The notes under the pieces: model-generated | Seen by the model: only the letters and a program-made list of their open reading frames with translations | Told to the model about the DNA's origin: nothing | Database searches by the model: none | Program-made: the position numbers and the translations under genes | Shown here: positions 10,156 through 19,561 of the stretch, piece by piece | How the letters are laid out: each line of letters starts with the position of its first letter | Position numbering within the stretch: the first letter of the stretch is position 1 | Assembly: GCF_009765825.1 (NCBI RefSeq) | Contig: NZ_LMUR01000018.1 | Coordinates: 1,815,591-1,868,486 of the forward strand | Origin: Granulicella sp. L60 | Lineage (GTDB): Bacteria > Acidobacteriota > Terriglobia > Terriglobales > Acidobacteriaceae | Direction: 5' to 3' | Length of the DNA: 52,896 nucleotides

Positions 10156-12837
10156 TTACCGAAGCGCCGCATCCACCTCGCTCATCCAACCCTGGGCCTT
10201 TAAAATCTCCCGCGGCTTCGAACCATCCGCCGGCCCCACCAGCCCGTCGTTGTACATCATGTCGATCAGGTGAGCCGCACGCCCATACCCAATCCGCAGC
10301 CGCCGTTGCAGCAGGGAAGTGCTCGCCTTGCCAAACTCGTACACCAGCCGCACCGCATCGTCGTACATCGGATCGTTATCCTCCGACCCCTCGCCGCCGT
10401 CCCCATCCTTGCCGGTGCCCGCATCCTCCTTCGGCCCTTCTAGGAAGCCATGGACATACTCAGCCTCGCCCTGCGCCTTCCAGAACGCCGTCACAGCCGA
10501 GATCTCCTTCTCCGTCACAAACGGCGCATGCACCCGCTGCACCCTACTCGTTCCCGGCGGCAGATACAACATATCGCCGCGCCCCAGCAGGCTCTCCGCA
10601 CCGTTCGAATCGATGATCGTCCGCGAGTCCACCTTCGTCGCCAGCCGGAAGCTCATACGCGTCGGCACATTGGCCTTGATCAACCCGGTGATGACATCTA
10701 CCGAAGGCCGCTGCGTCGCCAGCACCAGATGTATCCCAACCGCACGAGCCATTTGCGCCAGCCGCGTGATCGACTCTTCCACGTTCGACCGATCGAGCAT
10801 CATCAGATCAGCCAGCTCATCGATGATGATGATGATGTACGGCAGCGGCTCCTGGTTCACATCCTCGAACAGGTACTCACTGCCATGGTCGAACAATTTA
10901 TTGAACTGATCGATGTTCCGAACATGGTTCGCAGCCAGCAACTTTAGCCTTCGCTCCATCTCGCGGACGGCATTGCGCAGCGCATTCGCCGCCAGCTTCG
11001 CCTCCGTAATGATCGGCGTAAACAGATGCGGAATCCCTTCATACATCCCAAGCTCAACCCGCTTCGGATCAACCAGAATCATCCTCACCTGTTCAGGAGT
11101 CGACTTGAACAGCACGCTCATAATCATCGCGTTGATCGCCACCGACTTACCCGAACCAGTCGAACCAGCGATCAGCACATGCGGCATGCTCGCCAGATCT
11201 GCCGTCACAATCCGCCCATTGATGTCCTTACCCAACGCAATCGCCAACCGCGACTTCGACTGTGCAAAGCTCTCGCACTCCACCACATCGCGCAGCCAGA
11301 TTGTCTCCCGCTCATGGTTCGGCACCTGGATTCCAACCGTGCTCTTTCCCGGCATCCGCTCGATCAGGATCGACTCCGCAGCCATCGCCAGGCAAAGGTC
11401 ATCGGCCAATCCTGTAATCCGAGCGACCTTCACACCAGCCTCAGGCTTGAACTCGAACGTCGTCACCACAGGACCCGGATTGATCTGCGTCACCTGTCCA
11501 TCGACGCCAAACTCCGCCGACTTCTCCACCAGAATGCGCGCCTCTTCGCGCAGCGCATCCTCCCGAACCACAGCGTGCTCCTCACTGCGATACAGCAGCG
11601 ACGAAGGCGGCAACTTGTACCCGCGAACACTCTTCGGCACAATCGTCACCGGCTTGATATCTGCATCCGCCCGCTTGCCAAACGAGATACCCTCCGGCAA
11701 CCGCTGTAACGGAGCCATCGCCGCCGGAGCAAACGCAGCCGCAGCCGGTTGCTCAACCACCTTACGAGGAGCCCGCACCGCAGCAGGAGGCTGCGCCTGT
11801 ACTTGGTCCTCCATCCCGAAGTTGAAGCTCCGGTCGTTGAAGTTAGAGTCATCGTCCAGCGCATGCATCGGCGCCGCAGCCTTCGCCAACACCTCAGCAA
11901 AAGGTGCCGCCGCCGCCGCCGCCGTACCAAAAGCCGTCACTGGAGGAGCATCCACCAGCGTCCGAGGCATAGCCTGGAAGATGGAAGTCGGATGCCCCGC
12001 AGCCGCAATCTCCTCCGGCGCAACCGAGATCGGATCGATACGCTTCTTCCTGCTCAACCATCCAAACAGTCCGCTCAGCAGAGTCGTGCTCTCCGGCTCC
12101 ATCCTCTTCCGCTCGACTTCTTCCACCAGCTCTCGCGCCCGCCGCGCCTTCGCCTCAGCCTGCTCCCGCTTGCTCCCGTACGAATCTTCCATGGCAGCCA
12201 TCGCACCTGCGCGCCTGCTCCGACGCTGCGACCACCACTCCCAAAGCCGCTGCACAAACCCAAACCGGATCGTCGCCCACTCCCGCGCCGTATTGAACGT
12301 AAACGTAGTCGCGAGATACAGCGACACGGCAACCATCAGCGTTAGCACAATCGCCGCACCCGGCAGGTTCAGGTAGTGCACCATGAAGTCCGCCAGCAGC
12401 CGCCCCGTCGTACCCTCCACCGGCAGCGAGTGCCTCCACTCCATCGCACCCGGCAGCAGTGCAATCGCCGCTGGCCCGAAGACCACCCACATCGCCATCC
12501 CAATCGTCTTCGCCAGCGGAGACCCAGCCGGACGCGACCGCATCCAGCACACCCCCAGCCGTCCCAGCACCAGCGGAAGAAAGAACGCAGCCACCCCAAT
12601 CAACTGCAGCGTCCCATCGGCGAAGTAAGCGCCAACCATGCCAGTCCAGTTATGTGCGGGCCTCCCCGTCACATAGCTTCCCACTGTATTGAACGAGGGA
12701 TCCGTCGGCGTATAGCTCGCCAGCGCCAGCAGCAGCAGCCCGGCAGACACCAGCACAACCATGCCGATAATCTCGTTCAGGCGGCGATTGCGCGACGGGG
12801 TCGAAACAAGTCTCAAAGTTTTCATGGGGGCCTTCAT
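10156..12837 (-). CDS. ftsK: DNA translocase FtsK/SpoIIIE
   Basis: This 893-residue protein has four N-terminal transmembrane helices (about 20-200), a charged Ala/Pro-rich linker (about 210-400), then the FtsK alpha/beta motor. Walker A 'GSTGSGKS' is near residue 540, Walker B is in 'IIIIIDELADLMML', and 'ATQRPSVDVITG' and the 'GRGDML' segment are present. A C-terminal gamma winged-helix domain follows ('LLQRRLRIGYGRAAHLIDMM'), which in the family reads KOPS sequences and contacts XerD. It pumps chromosome ends through the division septum to resolve dimers. The 893-residue length suits short-linker homologues. A second ATG four codons in (12825) has the better ribosome-binding site (GAAGG). 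It is transcribed away from the PA2169-like gene. Confidence 0.96.
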   Translation of the reverse strand: MKAPMKTLRLVSTPSRNRRLNEIIGMVVLVSAGLLLLALASYTPTDPSFNTVGSYVTGRPAHNWTGMVGAYFADGTLQLIGVAAFFLPLVLGRLGVCWMRSRPAGSPLAKTIGMAMWVVFGPAAIALLPGAMEWRHSLPVEGTTGRLLADFMVHYLNLPGAAIVLTLMVAVSLYLATTFTFNTAREWATIRFGFVQRLWEWWSQRRSRRAGAMAAMEDSYGSKREQAEAKARRARELVEEVERKRMEPESTTLLSGLFGWLSRKKRIDPISVAPEEIAAAGHPTSIFQAMPRTLVDAPPVTAFGTAAAAAAPFAEVLAKAAAPMHALDDDSNFNDRSFNFGMEDQVQAQPPAAVRAPRKVVEQPAAAAFAPAAMAPLQRLPEGISFGKRADADIKPVTIVPKSVRGYKLPPSSLLYRSEEHAVVREDALREEARILVEKSAEFGVDGQVTQINPGPVVTTFEFKPEAGVKVARITGLADDLCLAMAAESILIERMPGKSTVGIQVPNHERETIWLRDVVECESFAQSKSRLAIALGKDINGRIVTADLASMPHVLIAGSTGSGKSVAINAMIMSVLFKSTPEQVRMILVDPKRVELGMYEGIPHLFTPIITEAKLAANALRNAVREMERRLKLLAANHVRNIDQFNKLFDHGSEYLFEDVNQEPLPYIIIIIDELADLMMLDRSNVEESITRLAQMARAVGIHLVLATQRPSVDVITGLIKANVPTRMSFRLATKVDSRTIIDSNGAESLLGRGDMLYLPPGTSRVQRVHAPFVTEKEISAVTAFWKAQGEAEYVHGFLEGPKEDAGTGKDGDGGEGSEDNDPMYDDAVRLVYEFGKASTSLLQRRLRIGYGRAAHLIDMMYNDGLVGPADGSKPREILKAQGWMSEVDAALR

Positions 12838-13199
12838 AGAGGGTGGGGGACGCGCGGACTCTCACACGCCAGGCGCAGGGTCGCTGCACCCCGGGCGAAG
12901 ATCAAGTCCGCGAACCACCAGAGCACCTTCGATTATCCCAGACCGCATCCCCGCCCCGGCGGGAAACTCGGAAAACCTGCTTCGGGGTATCCGAATACAA
13001 ACCCACAGCCCATTCCGTGCATCTATCTCTCCATATCCGCCGCCGGGCCAGTTTCTCCCGGCGGACCTTAGTACCGGTTGGCAGGGGCGTGGGGTTTTCG
13101 CGATTTCTCCTGCTTGCCGTCGGCGGAGGAGAATCGCGCACAGCCGACGGACCCTGCTCCAACCGGAAAGTAAAAACTCCAAAAAGATTGAGGTCTTCT
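12838..13199. other. Divergent intergenic region, no gene seen
   Basis: These 362 bp separate ftsK (-) from the four-helix protein gene (+). Frames of both strands cross it, but they read as Arg/Pro-rich low-complexity and lack ribosome-binding sites. It should hold both promoters; I see no convincing -10/-35 pair. Confidence 0.4.
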
Positions 13200-13664
13200 A
13201 TGTCGACAGATACAGGCAAGCAGCACGAAATGCAGCGCGCCATCAACTCCCTTATCAGCACACTTCTCGACAGCCAAAAAGGCTTCGCAGATATCGGCGA
13301 GCACCTCAAGGATGAGACCCTGAAGCGTTACTTCCTCGCCGAATCACTCAAGCGCGCTAGCTTTCGTGGCGATCTCGAAGAGGTTCTCCACCAGAACGGC
13401 GTTCACGATATCAAGGAGTCCGGCACCACCGCAGGTACCGTTCACCGCGTCTGGGGCGATCTCAAAGCAAAGATGGGCGGCGGCGACCACACCCTTCTCG
13501 AGACCGCAGAGCAGGGCGAAGACGAGGCCAAGAAAGCTTATGCGGATGCCCTCGATCAGGACCTACCCCTGCCCGTACGCCAGTTGATCGCCGAGCAGCA
13601 GGCTCATGTCCTCACCTCGCACGACTACGTCCGCAACCATCGCGACGCGCTCGTAAGCAAGTAA
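13200..13664 (+). CDS. PA2169-like four-helix-bundle protein (DUF2383)
   Basis: This 154-residue protein starts at the ATG at 13200, preceded by a GAGG. The upstream continuation of the frame is low-complexity and not family-like. It has 'LISTLLDSQKGFADIGEHL', 'LAESLKRASFRGDLEEVL' and 'TTAGTVHRVWGDLK', typical of the ferritin-like PA2169/DUF2383 family. These proteins are often stress-associated and are predicted to form a four-helix bundle; metal binding is unproven. It is soluble, with no signal peptide. A strong terminator follows 47 bp downstream, so the gene is probably monocistronic. Confidence 0.88.
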   Translation: MSTDTGKQHEMQRAINSLISTLLDSQKGFADIGEHLKDETLKRYFLAESLKRASFRGDLEEVLHQNGVHDIKESGTTAGTVHRVWGDLKAKMGGGDHTLLETAEQGEDEAKKAYADALDQDLPLPVRQLIAEQQAHVLTSHDYVRNHRDALVSK

Positions 13665-13711
13665 ACACATCCGCAAGATACTTATCAGATGGCGTAAAAA
13701 TCATTCGATCC

Positions 13712-13743
13712 GCGGCGAGTCTCAACACTCGCCGCATTTTTTT
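13712..13743 (+). terminator. Rho-independent terminator
   Basis: GCGGCGAGT (13712-13720) pairs perfectly with ACTCGCCGC (13727-13735) around a 6-nt loop, followed by ATTTTTTT. It closes the PA2169-like gene and separates it from the DoxX-like gene. Confidence 0.93.
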
Positions 13744-13779
13744 GTGCCCTACGATTTTGACAGGGAGAGAATCAACAGC

Positions 13780-14136
13780 ATGATCGGACGCATCCTCCTC
13801 GCCGTTCTCTTCATGCTCTCAGGCAGCCTGCACTTCATCGCTCCAAGGCTCTACCTCAAGATCGTTCCACCCATCCTGCCTGCCCCGCTCGCCATCGTCT
13901 ACATCAGCGGAGTCGCAGAGATCCTCGGCGGTCTCGGCCTCTTCATGCGACCCACGCGCCACGCAGCTGCTTGGGGACTAGTTGCGCTGCTCATCGCAGT
14001 CTGGCCAGCCAACATATACATGGCAACCTCCCACCTCACCATGCCCGGCGTCATGGGACAAAGCTGGGCGCAGTGGCTCCGCATCCCCCTGCAAATCCCA
14101 CTCATCTACTGGGCATGGCTCTACACAAAAAACTAA
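13780..14136 (+). CDS. DoxX-like small membrane protein
   Basis: This 118-residue protein starts at the ATG preceded by CAGGGAGAG; a GTG 12 codons upstream overlaps the terminator tail and is less likely. It has four hydrophobic helices, with 'ILLAVLFMLSGSLHFIAP' at the N-terminus and 'SGVAEILGGLGLFM' in helix 2, features of the DoxX/DoxD-like family. The final segment 'WAQWLRIPLQIPLIYWAWLY' is typical of this subgroup. Members sit in the inner membrane and have been linked to redox or stress functions, but no specific activity can be assigned. It is convergent with uppP, with an 11-bp gap. Confidence 0.82.
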   Translation: MIGRILLAVLFMLSGSLHFIAPRLYLKIVPPILPAPLAIVYISGVAEILGGLGLFMRPTRHAAAWGLVALLIAVWPANIYMATSHLTMPGVMGQSWAQWLRIPLQIPLIYWAWLYTKN

Positions 14137-14147
14137 CAGTTCGAGCT

Positions 14148-15032
14148 TTAGTAGCCCGCGTGATACAGCCCAAACACCACCACCGAAGCCACCAGGCAAT
14201 AAATCCCAAACAGATACCAGCGTCCCTCTTCCAGCCAACTGCTCAGCCATCTCAGCGCCACCAATCCAGCGAAGAACGAAAACACCGCGCCCAGCAAACT
14301 GCTGACGACGCTGCCATGAAAGTCAATCGGCACGCCCGCTGCAGTCGCCTCATGCGAAGCCTTCACCAGCCGCAAGAACTCTCTCCCCAACACAGCCGGC
14401 GTCAACACCACCGCAAGCGCAAAGCTGAACCGCTCCGCCCGCTCCTTGCTTGCACCCGTCAGCATTCCGGTCGAGATCGTCGCACCTGACCGCGAGAATC
14501 CGCGAAACGGCAGGCAAAGCCCCTGAACCGCCCCGATCCAACCCGCCTGCCGCATGGTCACACTGTCGCCATAGACCTGCTCATGCGCGCCCATGCGTCT
14601 CTTCTCCATCAGCCCGGCGATCAGGATAATCACTCCAGCCGCCGCCAGCGCCGGTGCGATCAGATCGAGACGATCGAACAGCAGCTCAATCTCAGCCTTC
14701 GAAGACCCCTTGAACATCGTCTTCTCTATCAACTTATTGATCGCCTCACCGATCACACCCGTAAGCAAAGTCGCCCAGATTGCGCGAATCGCAAACCGCT
14801 TGAAAGCGTCCGCACTGGAAAAGAACGTCCGCTTCCACTGGTTCCAGAAGTAGACAATCACGGCAAACATCGTTCCCGTATGCAGCATCACCAGCATCAG
14901 CGTCATCTGTGGCGAAGACATGTTCAGGTGCATCAGCTTCCCCGCAACCACCACATGCGCGGAGCTGGACACCGGCAATAACTCAGCAAGCCCCTGCACA
15001 ATAGCAAGGAGGATGACTTTAAAGATCGACAT
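14148..15032 (-). CDS. uppP: Undecaprenyl-diphosphatase (BacA/UppP)
   Basis: This 294-residue polytopic membrane enzyme dephosphorylates undecaprenyl diphosphate to recycle the lipid carrier for peptidoglycan and other surface polymers; overproduction gives bacitracin resistance in other species. The family's first motif is 'QGLAELLPVSSSAH' (about 14-27, with the catalytic Glu). The second is 'GAVQGLCLPFRGFSRSGATI', where the common PGTSRSG is replaced by FRGFSRSG but the Ser-Arg-Ser-Gly core is intact. About eight membrane helices are visible. The start ATG follows a strong GGATGGAGGT site. Length is slightly above the usual 265-280, owing to loops between the motifs. Confidence 0.95.
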   Translation of the reverse strand: MSIFKVILLAIVQGLAELLPVSSSAHVVVAGKLMHLNMSSPQMTLMLVMLHTGTMFAVIVYFWNQWKRTFFSSADAFKRFAIRAIWATLLTGVIGEAINKLIEKTMFKGSSKAEIELLFDRLDLIAPALAAAGVIILIAGLMEKRRMGAHEQVYGDSVTMRQAGWIGAVQGLCLPFRGFSRSGATISTGMLTGASKERAERFSFALAVVLTPAVLGREFLRLVKASHEATAAGVPIDFHGSVVSSLLGAVFSFFAGLVALRWLSSWLEEGRWYLFGIYCLVASVVVFGLYHAGY

Positions 15033-15113
15033 ACCTCCATCCTAAAGCGTCCGCATGTGTAAACGGTAAATTCGAAATCGTCCCGACCCGCCAAAGGTAC
15101 CCGCGATTCGACT

Positions 15114-16154
15114 TCAATCCCGATCGCTCCCATACACCGGAATCCCCTGCGACACCCGAAAAGCTATACTCGCTCCCCGCGCTGCATAGTCCGACTTCGG
15201 ATACCTCGTCTTCAGATCCTCCGCCAGCGCCAGGGTCCTCTTTGCCGCCTCGTCCGACCGCTTACGATCCTCCTGCACCATATACATCGTCACCGCCACG
15301 CCCTGTCGATACACCGCGTTATACAAAGCCTCCGCCGCCTTCGGGCTGTCTTGGTACTGCTGCGCATACTTCTGGTAGAGCCCCGTCTCCATCTCCGGAC
15401 ACTTCGGGAGTCCCTGCCAGTCCCCGCACAGCTTGTTGTCCAACAGATCGTACGCGGCCATCGCTGCATACCCGCTGCCCGGATATCTCTTCATCACCTT
15501 CTTTAACTCGCCCTCGTACAACTGAGGCCTCAGGTACGCCTCTTGCTCCTTCGCGCTCGGCAGCGTACTCGCATCCAGCTTGTCCAGTTGCCAGCGAATA
15601 TCCGCCGCCCGCCAAGCCGCCGCCCCAGCCAGATCGGAATTAGGAAAGTACTCGACCACACGCTTGTACAACAGATGTGCCGACCCCGCAGCACCCTTCG
15701 GCGCATTCGGATGCGTCGCCTCATCCTCGAAGTTCGCCGCTGCCCCATACAGAATCGCGTCGCCGCCCGCCGTGCTTCCGCCCACAATCCCCTTGTCCCG
15801 AATCCATCCCGAAGCCGGCGTTACATTCGCATCTTCACCAAACTCCGGCGTGTTCTTGTTATCCTCGTTCGCGTCGTCGCCCACATCTGTATTGGCAAAT
15901 ACCTTCACCCACGGCCCATTCCGCTCAACGATCACCACCTCATGCCCCGGCGTCACCAGCGAAACCTTCTGCGAGTCCGCGTCCGCCGCTACATACACAT
16001 TCGCATCGTGTAGTACAGTAGCTCTCGCCGCCGACTTGTCGTATCCCTGCGCCTGCTGCTGCCCTCCCGCCCATTCAACCCCTGCGCCGCACACCAGAAG
16101 CACAGCCGTCACAACCCGCATCCCGCTAGACCGCCACAAAGTAGAAACCCGCAT
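15114..16154 (-). CDS. Exported protein with SH3-like and TPR-like regions
   Basis: This 346-residue protein is called from the ATG at 16154, which has a TTGAGG ribosome-binding site; a TTG three codons upstream is less likely. A signal peptide is followed by an SH3b-like segment (about 45-115: 'ATVLHDANVYVAADADSQK', 'HEVVIVERNGPWVKVF', 'SGWIRDKG'). The C-terminal part is helical with TPR/BamD-like periodicity ('LLYKRVVEYFPNSDLAGAA', 'YQKYAQQYQDSPKAAEALYNA', 'AEDLKTRYPKSDYAARG'). It is probably a periplasmic envelope protein that binds peptidoglycan or protein partners. I cannot name a characterised family, and no enzymatic motif is seen. It is transcribed towards uppP but about 80 bp away. 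Confidence 0.8.
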   Translation of the reverse strand: MRVSTLWRSSGMRVVTAVLLVCGAGVEWAGGQQQAQGYDKSAARATVLHDANVYVAADADSQKVSLVTPGHEVVIVERNGPWVKVFANTDVGDDANEDNKNTPEFGEDANVTPASGWIRDKGIVGGSTAGGDAILYGAAANFEDEATHPNAPKGAAGSAHLLYKRVVEYFPNSDLAGAAAWRAADIRWQLDKLDASTLPSAKEQEAYLRPQLYEGELKKVMKRYPGSGYAAMAAYDLLDNKLCGDWQGLPKCPEMETGLYQKYAQQYQDSPKAAEALYNAVYRQGVAVTMYMVQEDRKRSDEAAKRTLALAEDLKTRYPKSDYAARGASIAFRVSQGIPVYGSDRD

Positions 16155-16342
16155 AAGCCTCAATCACCCCGCAACCGCAGCGCCGAGATTATCCTCTCCC
16201 GCTGCAGAATACCGTTCAGTCTAAGCGTTCCACCCTCAAGTCATCCACCGACATCATGAAACCACCAGCACCAGCTCCACTCCCGTTATTTGCATCCAAC
16301 CTATAAACTAAGGGAACATCGCCGCGCATATTGCGGGCAAGC

Positions 16343-17533
16343 ATGCCCGAACGCCTTATGACCTTGCAGACAGACGACTATTCGAGCCTCAAGCGAAGGC
16401 TAATCCTCCGCGATGCCCTCACCTTCCTGACGCTCCTGCTTGTCACCGTGGTTCTCTTTCTCGTCACTCTGTTCCTCTTCCGCTCCTTCGCCTCTCACCG
16501 TCAGGAACTCGCCCTGCGCTGGTCTGCCCGAGGCCAATCCGCTCTCTCGTCCGGCCACCCCGACCAGGCCATCATCGCTCTCCGCACCGCACTCTCTTAC
16601 ACCCCCGGCCAGCGCTCCTACGAGCTTCTCCTCGCCCAGGCACTCGGCGAAGCAGGCCACACCGAAGAGTCCTACAACTACTTCCTCGGACTCTGGGAGA
16701 CCCAGCCCGGCGACGGCTTCATCAACCTCAGCCTCGCCCGCATCGCCGCGAAAAAGAACGATCCCCAGGCCGCAATCAACTACTACCGCGCCTCCATCTA
16801 CGGCACCTGGGAGGGCGACGGTGTCCTCCGCCGGCGCGAGGTCCGCCTGGAGCTCGCACGCTTCCTCCTCGCCCATCACGACCCGGCTACCGCCCGCACC
16901 GAAATCCTCATCGCCGCTGGCAACGCCCCCGACGACGCGTCCCTGACCCTCACCCTCGCCAGCCTACTGGAACAGGCAGGCTCTCCTCGCGACGCCCTAA
17001 CCCTCTACGACAAAGTTCTCGCTCAGCAACCGAAGAATCAAACCGCTCTACTCGCCGCCGGCCGCCTCCACTATGACGCCGGACACTTCGACGACGCCCA
17101 TCGCATGCTCCAGCAAGCCATCCAGAGCCACACGCCCGCGGACGAAGCTCTCGCCCCCACAATGCAGACCATGCTTGAAAACTCCACCCAGATCCTCGCC
17201 CTCGAGCCTTCGAAGCATCTCCCCACCACCGAGCGCGTAGCGCGCATCCTCAGGGCGCGCGACCTCGCGAAAAAGCGCTTCGACGCCTGCAATGCCCAGA
17301 TCTCCGCCGCCAGCGGCCTCTCGGCACCCCTGCAGCATCTCAGCACGCAATGGTCGAGCCCGCAAGCCTCCCTTAGCCGCTCCAACCTGACCAACGACCC
17401 GACCCAGCAAGACGCCACCATGCAACTGGTCTTCGACACCGAAACCCAAACCGCTCGCATCTGCGGCCCACCCACAGGCGACGACGCGCTGCTCCTGCTG
17501 CTCGCCCAACGATCGAACGCGCTGGAACCGTAG
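16343..17533 (+). CDS. Membrane-anchored TPR protein
   Basis: This 396-residue protein has one N-terminal transmembrane helix ('FLTLLLVTVVLFLVTLFLF'), then repeated tetratricopeptide-like helices ('ARGQSALSSGHPDQAIIALRT', 'QALGEAGHTEESYNYFLGL', 'LLEQAGSPRDALTLYDKVL', 'AAGRLHYDAGHFDDAHRML'). The helical domain should face the periplasm. It is a scaffold or assembly protein of unknown partner. A TATAAA box lies about 40 bp upstream. Starts at TTG 16331, ATG 16343 and ATG 16358 are all possible; the ATG at 16343 is used here without a clear ribosome-binding site. The ClC channel gene follows 27 bp later and may be co-transcribed. Confidence 0.85.
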   Translation: MPERLMTLQTDDYSSLKRRLILRDALTFLTLLLVTVVLFLVTLFLFRSFASHRQELALRWSARGQSALSSGHPDQAIIALRTALSYTPGQRSYELLLAQALGEAGHTEESYNYFLGLWETQPGDGFINLSLARIAAKKNDPQAAINYYRASIYGTWEGDGVLRRREVRLELARFLLAHHDPATARTEILIAAGNAPDDASLTLTLASLLEQAGSPRDALTLYDKVLAQQPKNQTALLAAGRLHYDAGHFDDAHRMLQQAIQSHTPADEALAPTMQTMLENSTQILALEPSKHLPTTERVARILRARDLAKKRFDACNAQISAASGLSAPLQHLSTQWSSPQASLSRSNLTNDPTQQDATMQLVFDTETQTARICGPPTGDDALLLLLAQRSNALEP

Positions 17534-17560
17534 ACGTGAGAACGGAACTCTGACCGAAAA

Positions 17561-19354
17561 ATGGATACGCAGCCCACCCTCGTAGAGAAAGATCCCGCCC
17601 TCGCCAACATCGGCGACGAACAGGTCATCGCGCGCATCGCACCCCTGCGCGAAGAGCGCATCTTCCTTCTGCTCTCCATCTTCATCGGTGTCATCTCCGG
17701 TCTCCTGGTCGTCTCTTTCCGCATGGCCATAGAGTGGCTCAGCGTCCTTCTGCTCGGCTCCTCTCCAAACCCTCACCAGCCGCGTCTCATCATCGTTCCC
17801 GCCGCTGCCGGTCTGGTCATCGCCGTCCTCACCCGCTACGTCTTTCCCAAGGTCCGCGGTAGCGGCATCAACCAGACCAAGGCCGCCCTCTACATCAGCA
17901 ACGGCTACATCTCCTTCCGTACGGTCATCGGCAAGTTCCTCCTCTCAGCACTCGCCATCGGCAGCGGGCACTCCCTCGGCCCCGAAGATCCATCGCTCCA
18001 GATCGGCGCCGGCGTTGCCTCCCTCATCAGCCGCCGTCTCGGCATGTCGAAAGAAAAGCTCCGCATCTTTGCTCCCATCGGAGCCGCCGCCGGACTCGCC
18101 GCAGCCTTCAACGCCCCCATCTCCGCCATCCTCTTTGTCATCGAAGAGGTCATCGGCCAGTGGAGCGCCGCCGTCCTCGGCTCCATCGTCCTCTCCGCCA
18201 TCTCCAGTGTCGTCGTCGCCCGCTCTTTCTGGGGATCGGAACCGATGTTCCGCATCCCCGTCATCGACCTGCGCGACTCCCGCGAGCTCCTCGCCTACGC
18301 CGCCCTCGGTGTCGTCGGTGGCTTCGCCTCTCTCGTCTTCGCAAAGTCTCTCAGCTACCTCCGCCCCAAACTTCGCAGCCTGCCTCCCTGGTCGCAGCTC
18401 ATCCAACCCGCACTGGCAGGGCTCCTCGTCGGAAGCATCGGCTTCTTCGGCCTCACGCAGGTTATGGGAGCAGGCTACGAAGCGATCGACCAGGCCATGC
18501 ACTCTCAGTTCGCCTGGCGCATGCTCCTGCTCCTCGCCATCTTCAAGATCATCGCCACCACCCTGTCATTCTCAAGCGGCACCCCCGGCGGCATGTTCGC
18601 CCCCACCCTCTTCATCGGAGCCATGCTCGGCGCCGCCGTCGGTACCTTCGAAAAGCTCTACTTCCCACACCTCACCGGCTCCATCGGCTCCTACGCGCTC
18701 GTCGGGATGGGCGTCCTCTTTGCCGCCTTCCTTCGAGCTCCGCTCACCTCCGTCTTCATGGTGCTCGAGGTCAGCGGCAACTACTCCATCGTCCTTCCCG
18801 TCATCCTCGCCAATACCATCGCCTACCTCATCTCGCGCGTCCTGCAGCCCATCCCCATCCTCGAGCAGTTCACCCACCAGGACGGCCTCGATCTGCCCTC
18901 CATGGAGGAGCTCCGCGAAGAGAGCAACCTCCATCTCGAAGACGCCATGCAACCCGTCACAGCCCCGGTCCTCCAAGGCAGCGAGACCATCGCCGAGACC
19001 CTCCGCTCACTCGCCCAGTACGAAGACATCCGATCCACCCCCGTCTTCCTCATCCACTGCAGCGACGGCCTCTGGTACGCCGCCACAAGAGAAGAGCTCG
19101 AAGCCCTCAGCTCCAGCGATCATCCCATCACAGATCCCCACCCCGCGCCCGGCTTCGAAGCCCACACTCTCTCCGAACGCCTCGGCCCCGAACGCACCCC
19201 TGTCCTCTTTCCAGACCTACCCCTGTCAAGCGCCCTGCCGCACTTCCAACGCTGGCCCCTGCTCCCCGTTACCAACCGAGCCATGCGCGGATCCCTCGAA
19301 GGCACAGTGACCCTCCAGGACGTCCTCAACCGCTACCAGAAGCAGAAGCACTAG
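17561..19354 (+). CDS. ClC-family chloride channel/antiporter with C-terminal CBS domains
   Basis: This 597-residue membrane protein has the ClC fold from about 30-450 and a cytoplasmic CBS-domain region from about 460. The selectivity motifs are recognisable but divergent: 'GSGINQTK' (100-107) in place of GSGIP, and 'GPEDPSLQIGAG' (140-151) in place of G(K/R)EGP, keeping the gating Glu142. The third motif, 'GTPGGMFAPTLFIGAM', is intact. Such proteins move chloride or exchange it for protons, and CBS domains usually bind adenine nucleotides to gate them. Whether this one is a channel or antiporter, and for which anion, cannot be read from the sequence. Confidence 0.93.
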   Translation: MDTQPTLVEKDPALANIGDEQVIARIAPLREERIFLLLSIFIGVISGLLVVSFRMAIEWLSVLLLGSSPNPHQPRLIIVPAAAGLVIAVLTRYVFPKVRGSGINQTKAALYISNGYISFRTVIGKFLLSALAIGSGHSLGPEDPSLQIGAGVASLISRRLGMSKEKLRIFAPIGAAAGLAAAFNAPISAILFVIEEVIGQWSAAVLGSIVLSAISSVVVARSFWGSEPMFRIPVIDLRDSRELLAYAALGVVGGFASLVFAKSLSYLRPKLRSLPPWSQLIQPALAGLLVGSIGFFGLTQVMGAGYEAIDQAMHSQFAWRMLLLLAIFKIIATTLSFSSGTPGGMFAPTLFIGAMLGAAVGTFEKLYFPHLTGSIGSYALVGMGVLFAAFLRAPLTSVFMVLEVSGNYSIVLPVILANTIAYLISRVLQPIPILEQFTHQDGLDLPSMEELREESNLHLEDAMQPVTAPVLQGSETIAETLRSLAQYEDIRSTPVFLIHCSDGLWYAATREELEALSSSDHPITDPHPAPGFEAHTLSERLGPERTPVLFPDLPLSSALPHFQRWPLLPVTNRAMRGSLEGTVTLQDVLNRYQKQKH

Positions 19355-19399
19355 GAGCATCGCCGCAGCCGTAACAAGTTCGCCTTACCGTAACCTTTG

Positions 19400-19480
19400 C
19401 GTTGCTATTGGTCTTGTTGTTGTTCCTGTTCTTGCTGTTGCCTGCTCTTTTGTTTTGTCATCCCGTAGGGATCTGCGGTT
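19400..19480. repeat. TTG/CTG-rich low-complexity tract ending in a TCCCGTAGGGA hairpin
   Basis: In the 207-bp gap between the ClC and dehydratase genes, short TTG/TTC/CTG units repeat imperfectly. They are followed by GTCATCCCGTAGGGATCTGC (19457-19476), with TCCC/GGGA self-complementarity. The latter resembles a motif scattered in related genomes. No ORF is supported here. Confidence 0.45.
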
Positions 19481-19561
19481 GCACTAAACATCTTTCGCCC
19501 TACCAATCGAATCAAACCAGGACTCTCTCCTGATCAAGTCCAACCCATCAAACGGCGGCAA

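Noticed and set aside
12843..13199. Upstream extension of the PA2169-like gene
   Set aside because: The extra 119 codons are Arg/Pro-rich and cross the divergent promoter region; the ATG at 13200 has a suitable site and gives the family length.
18015..19374. Alternative + frames within the ClC gene
   Set aside because: Ser/Pro- and Arg/Pro-rich shadows of a clear ClC coding region.
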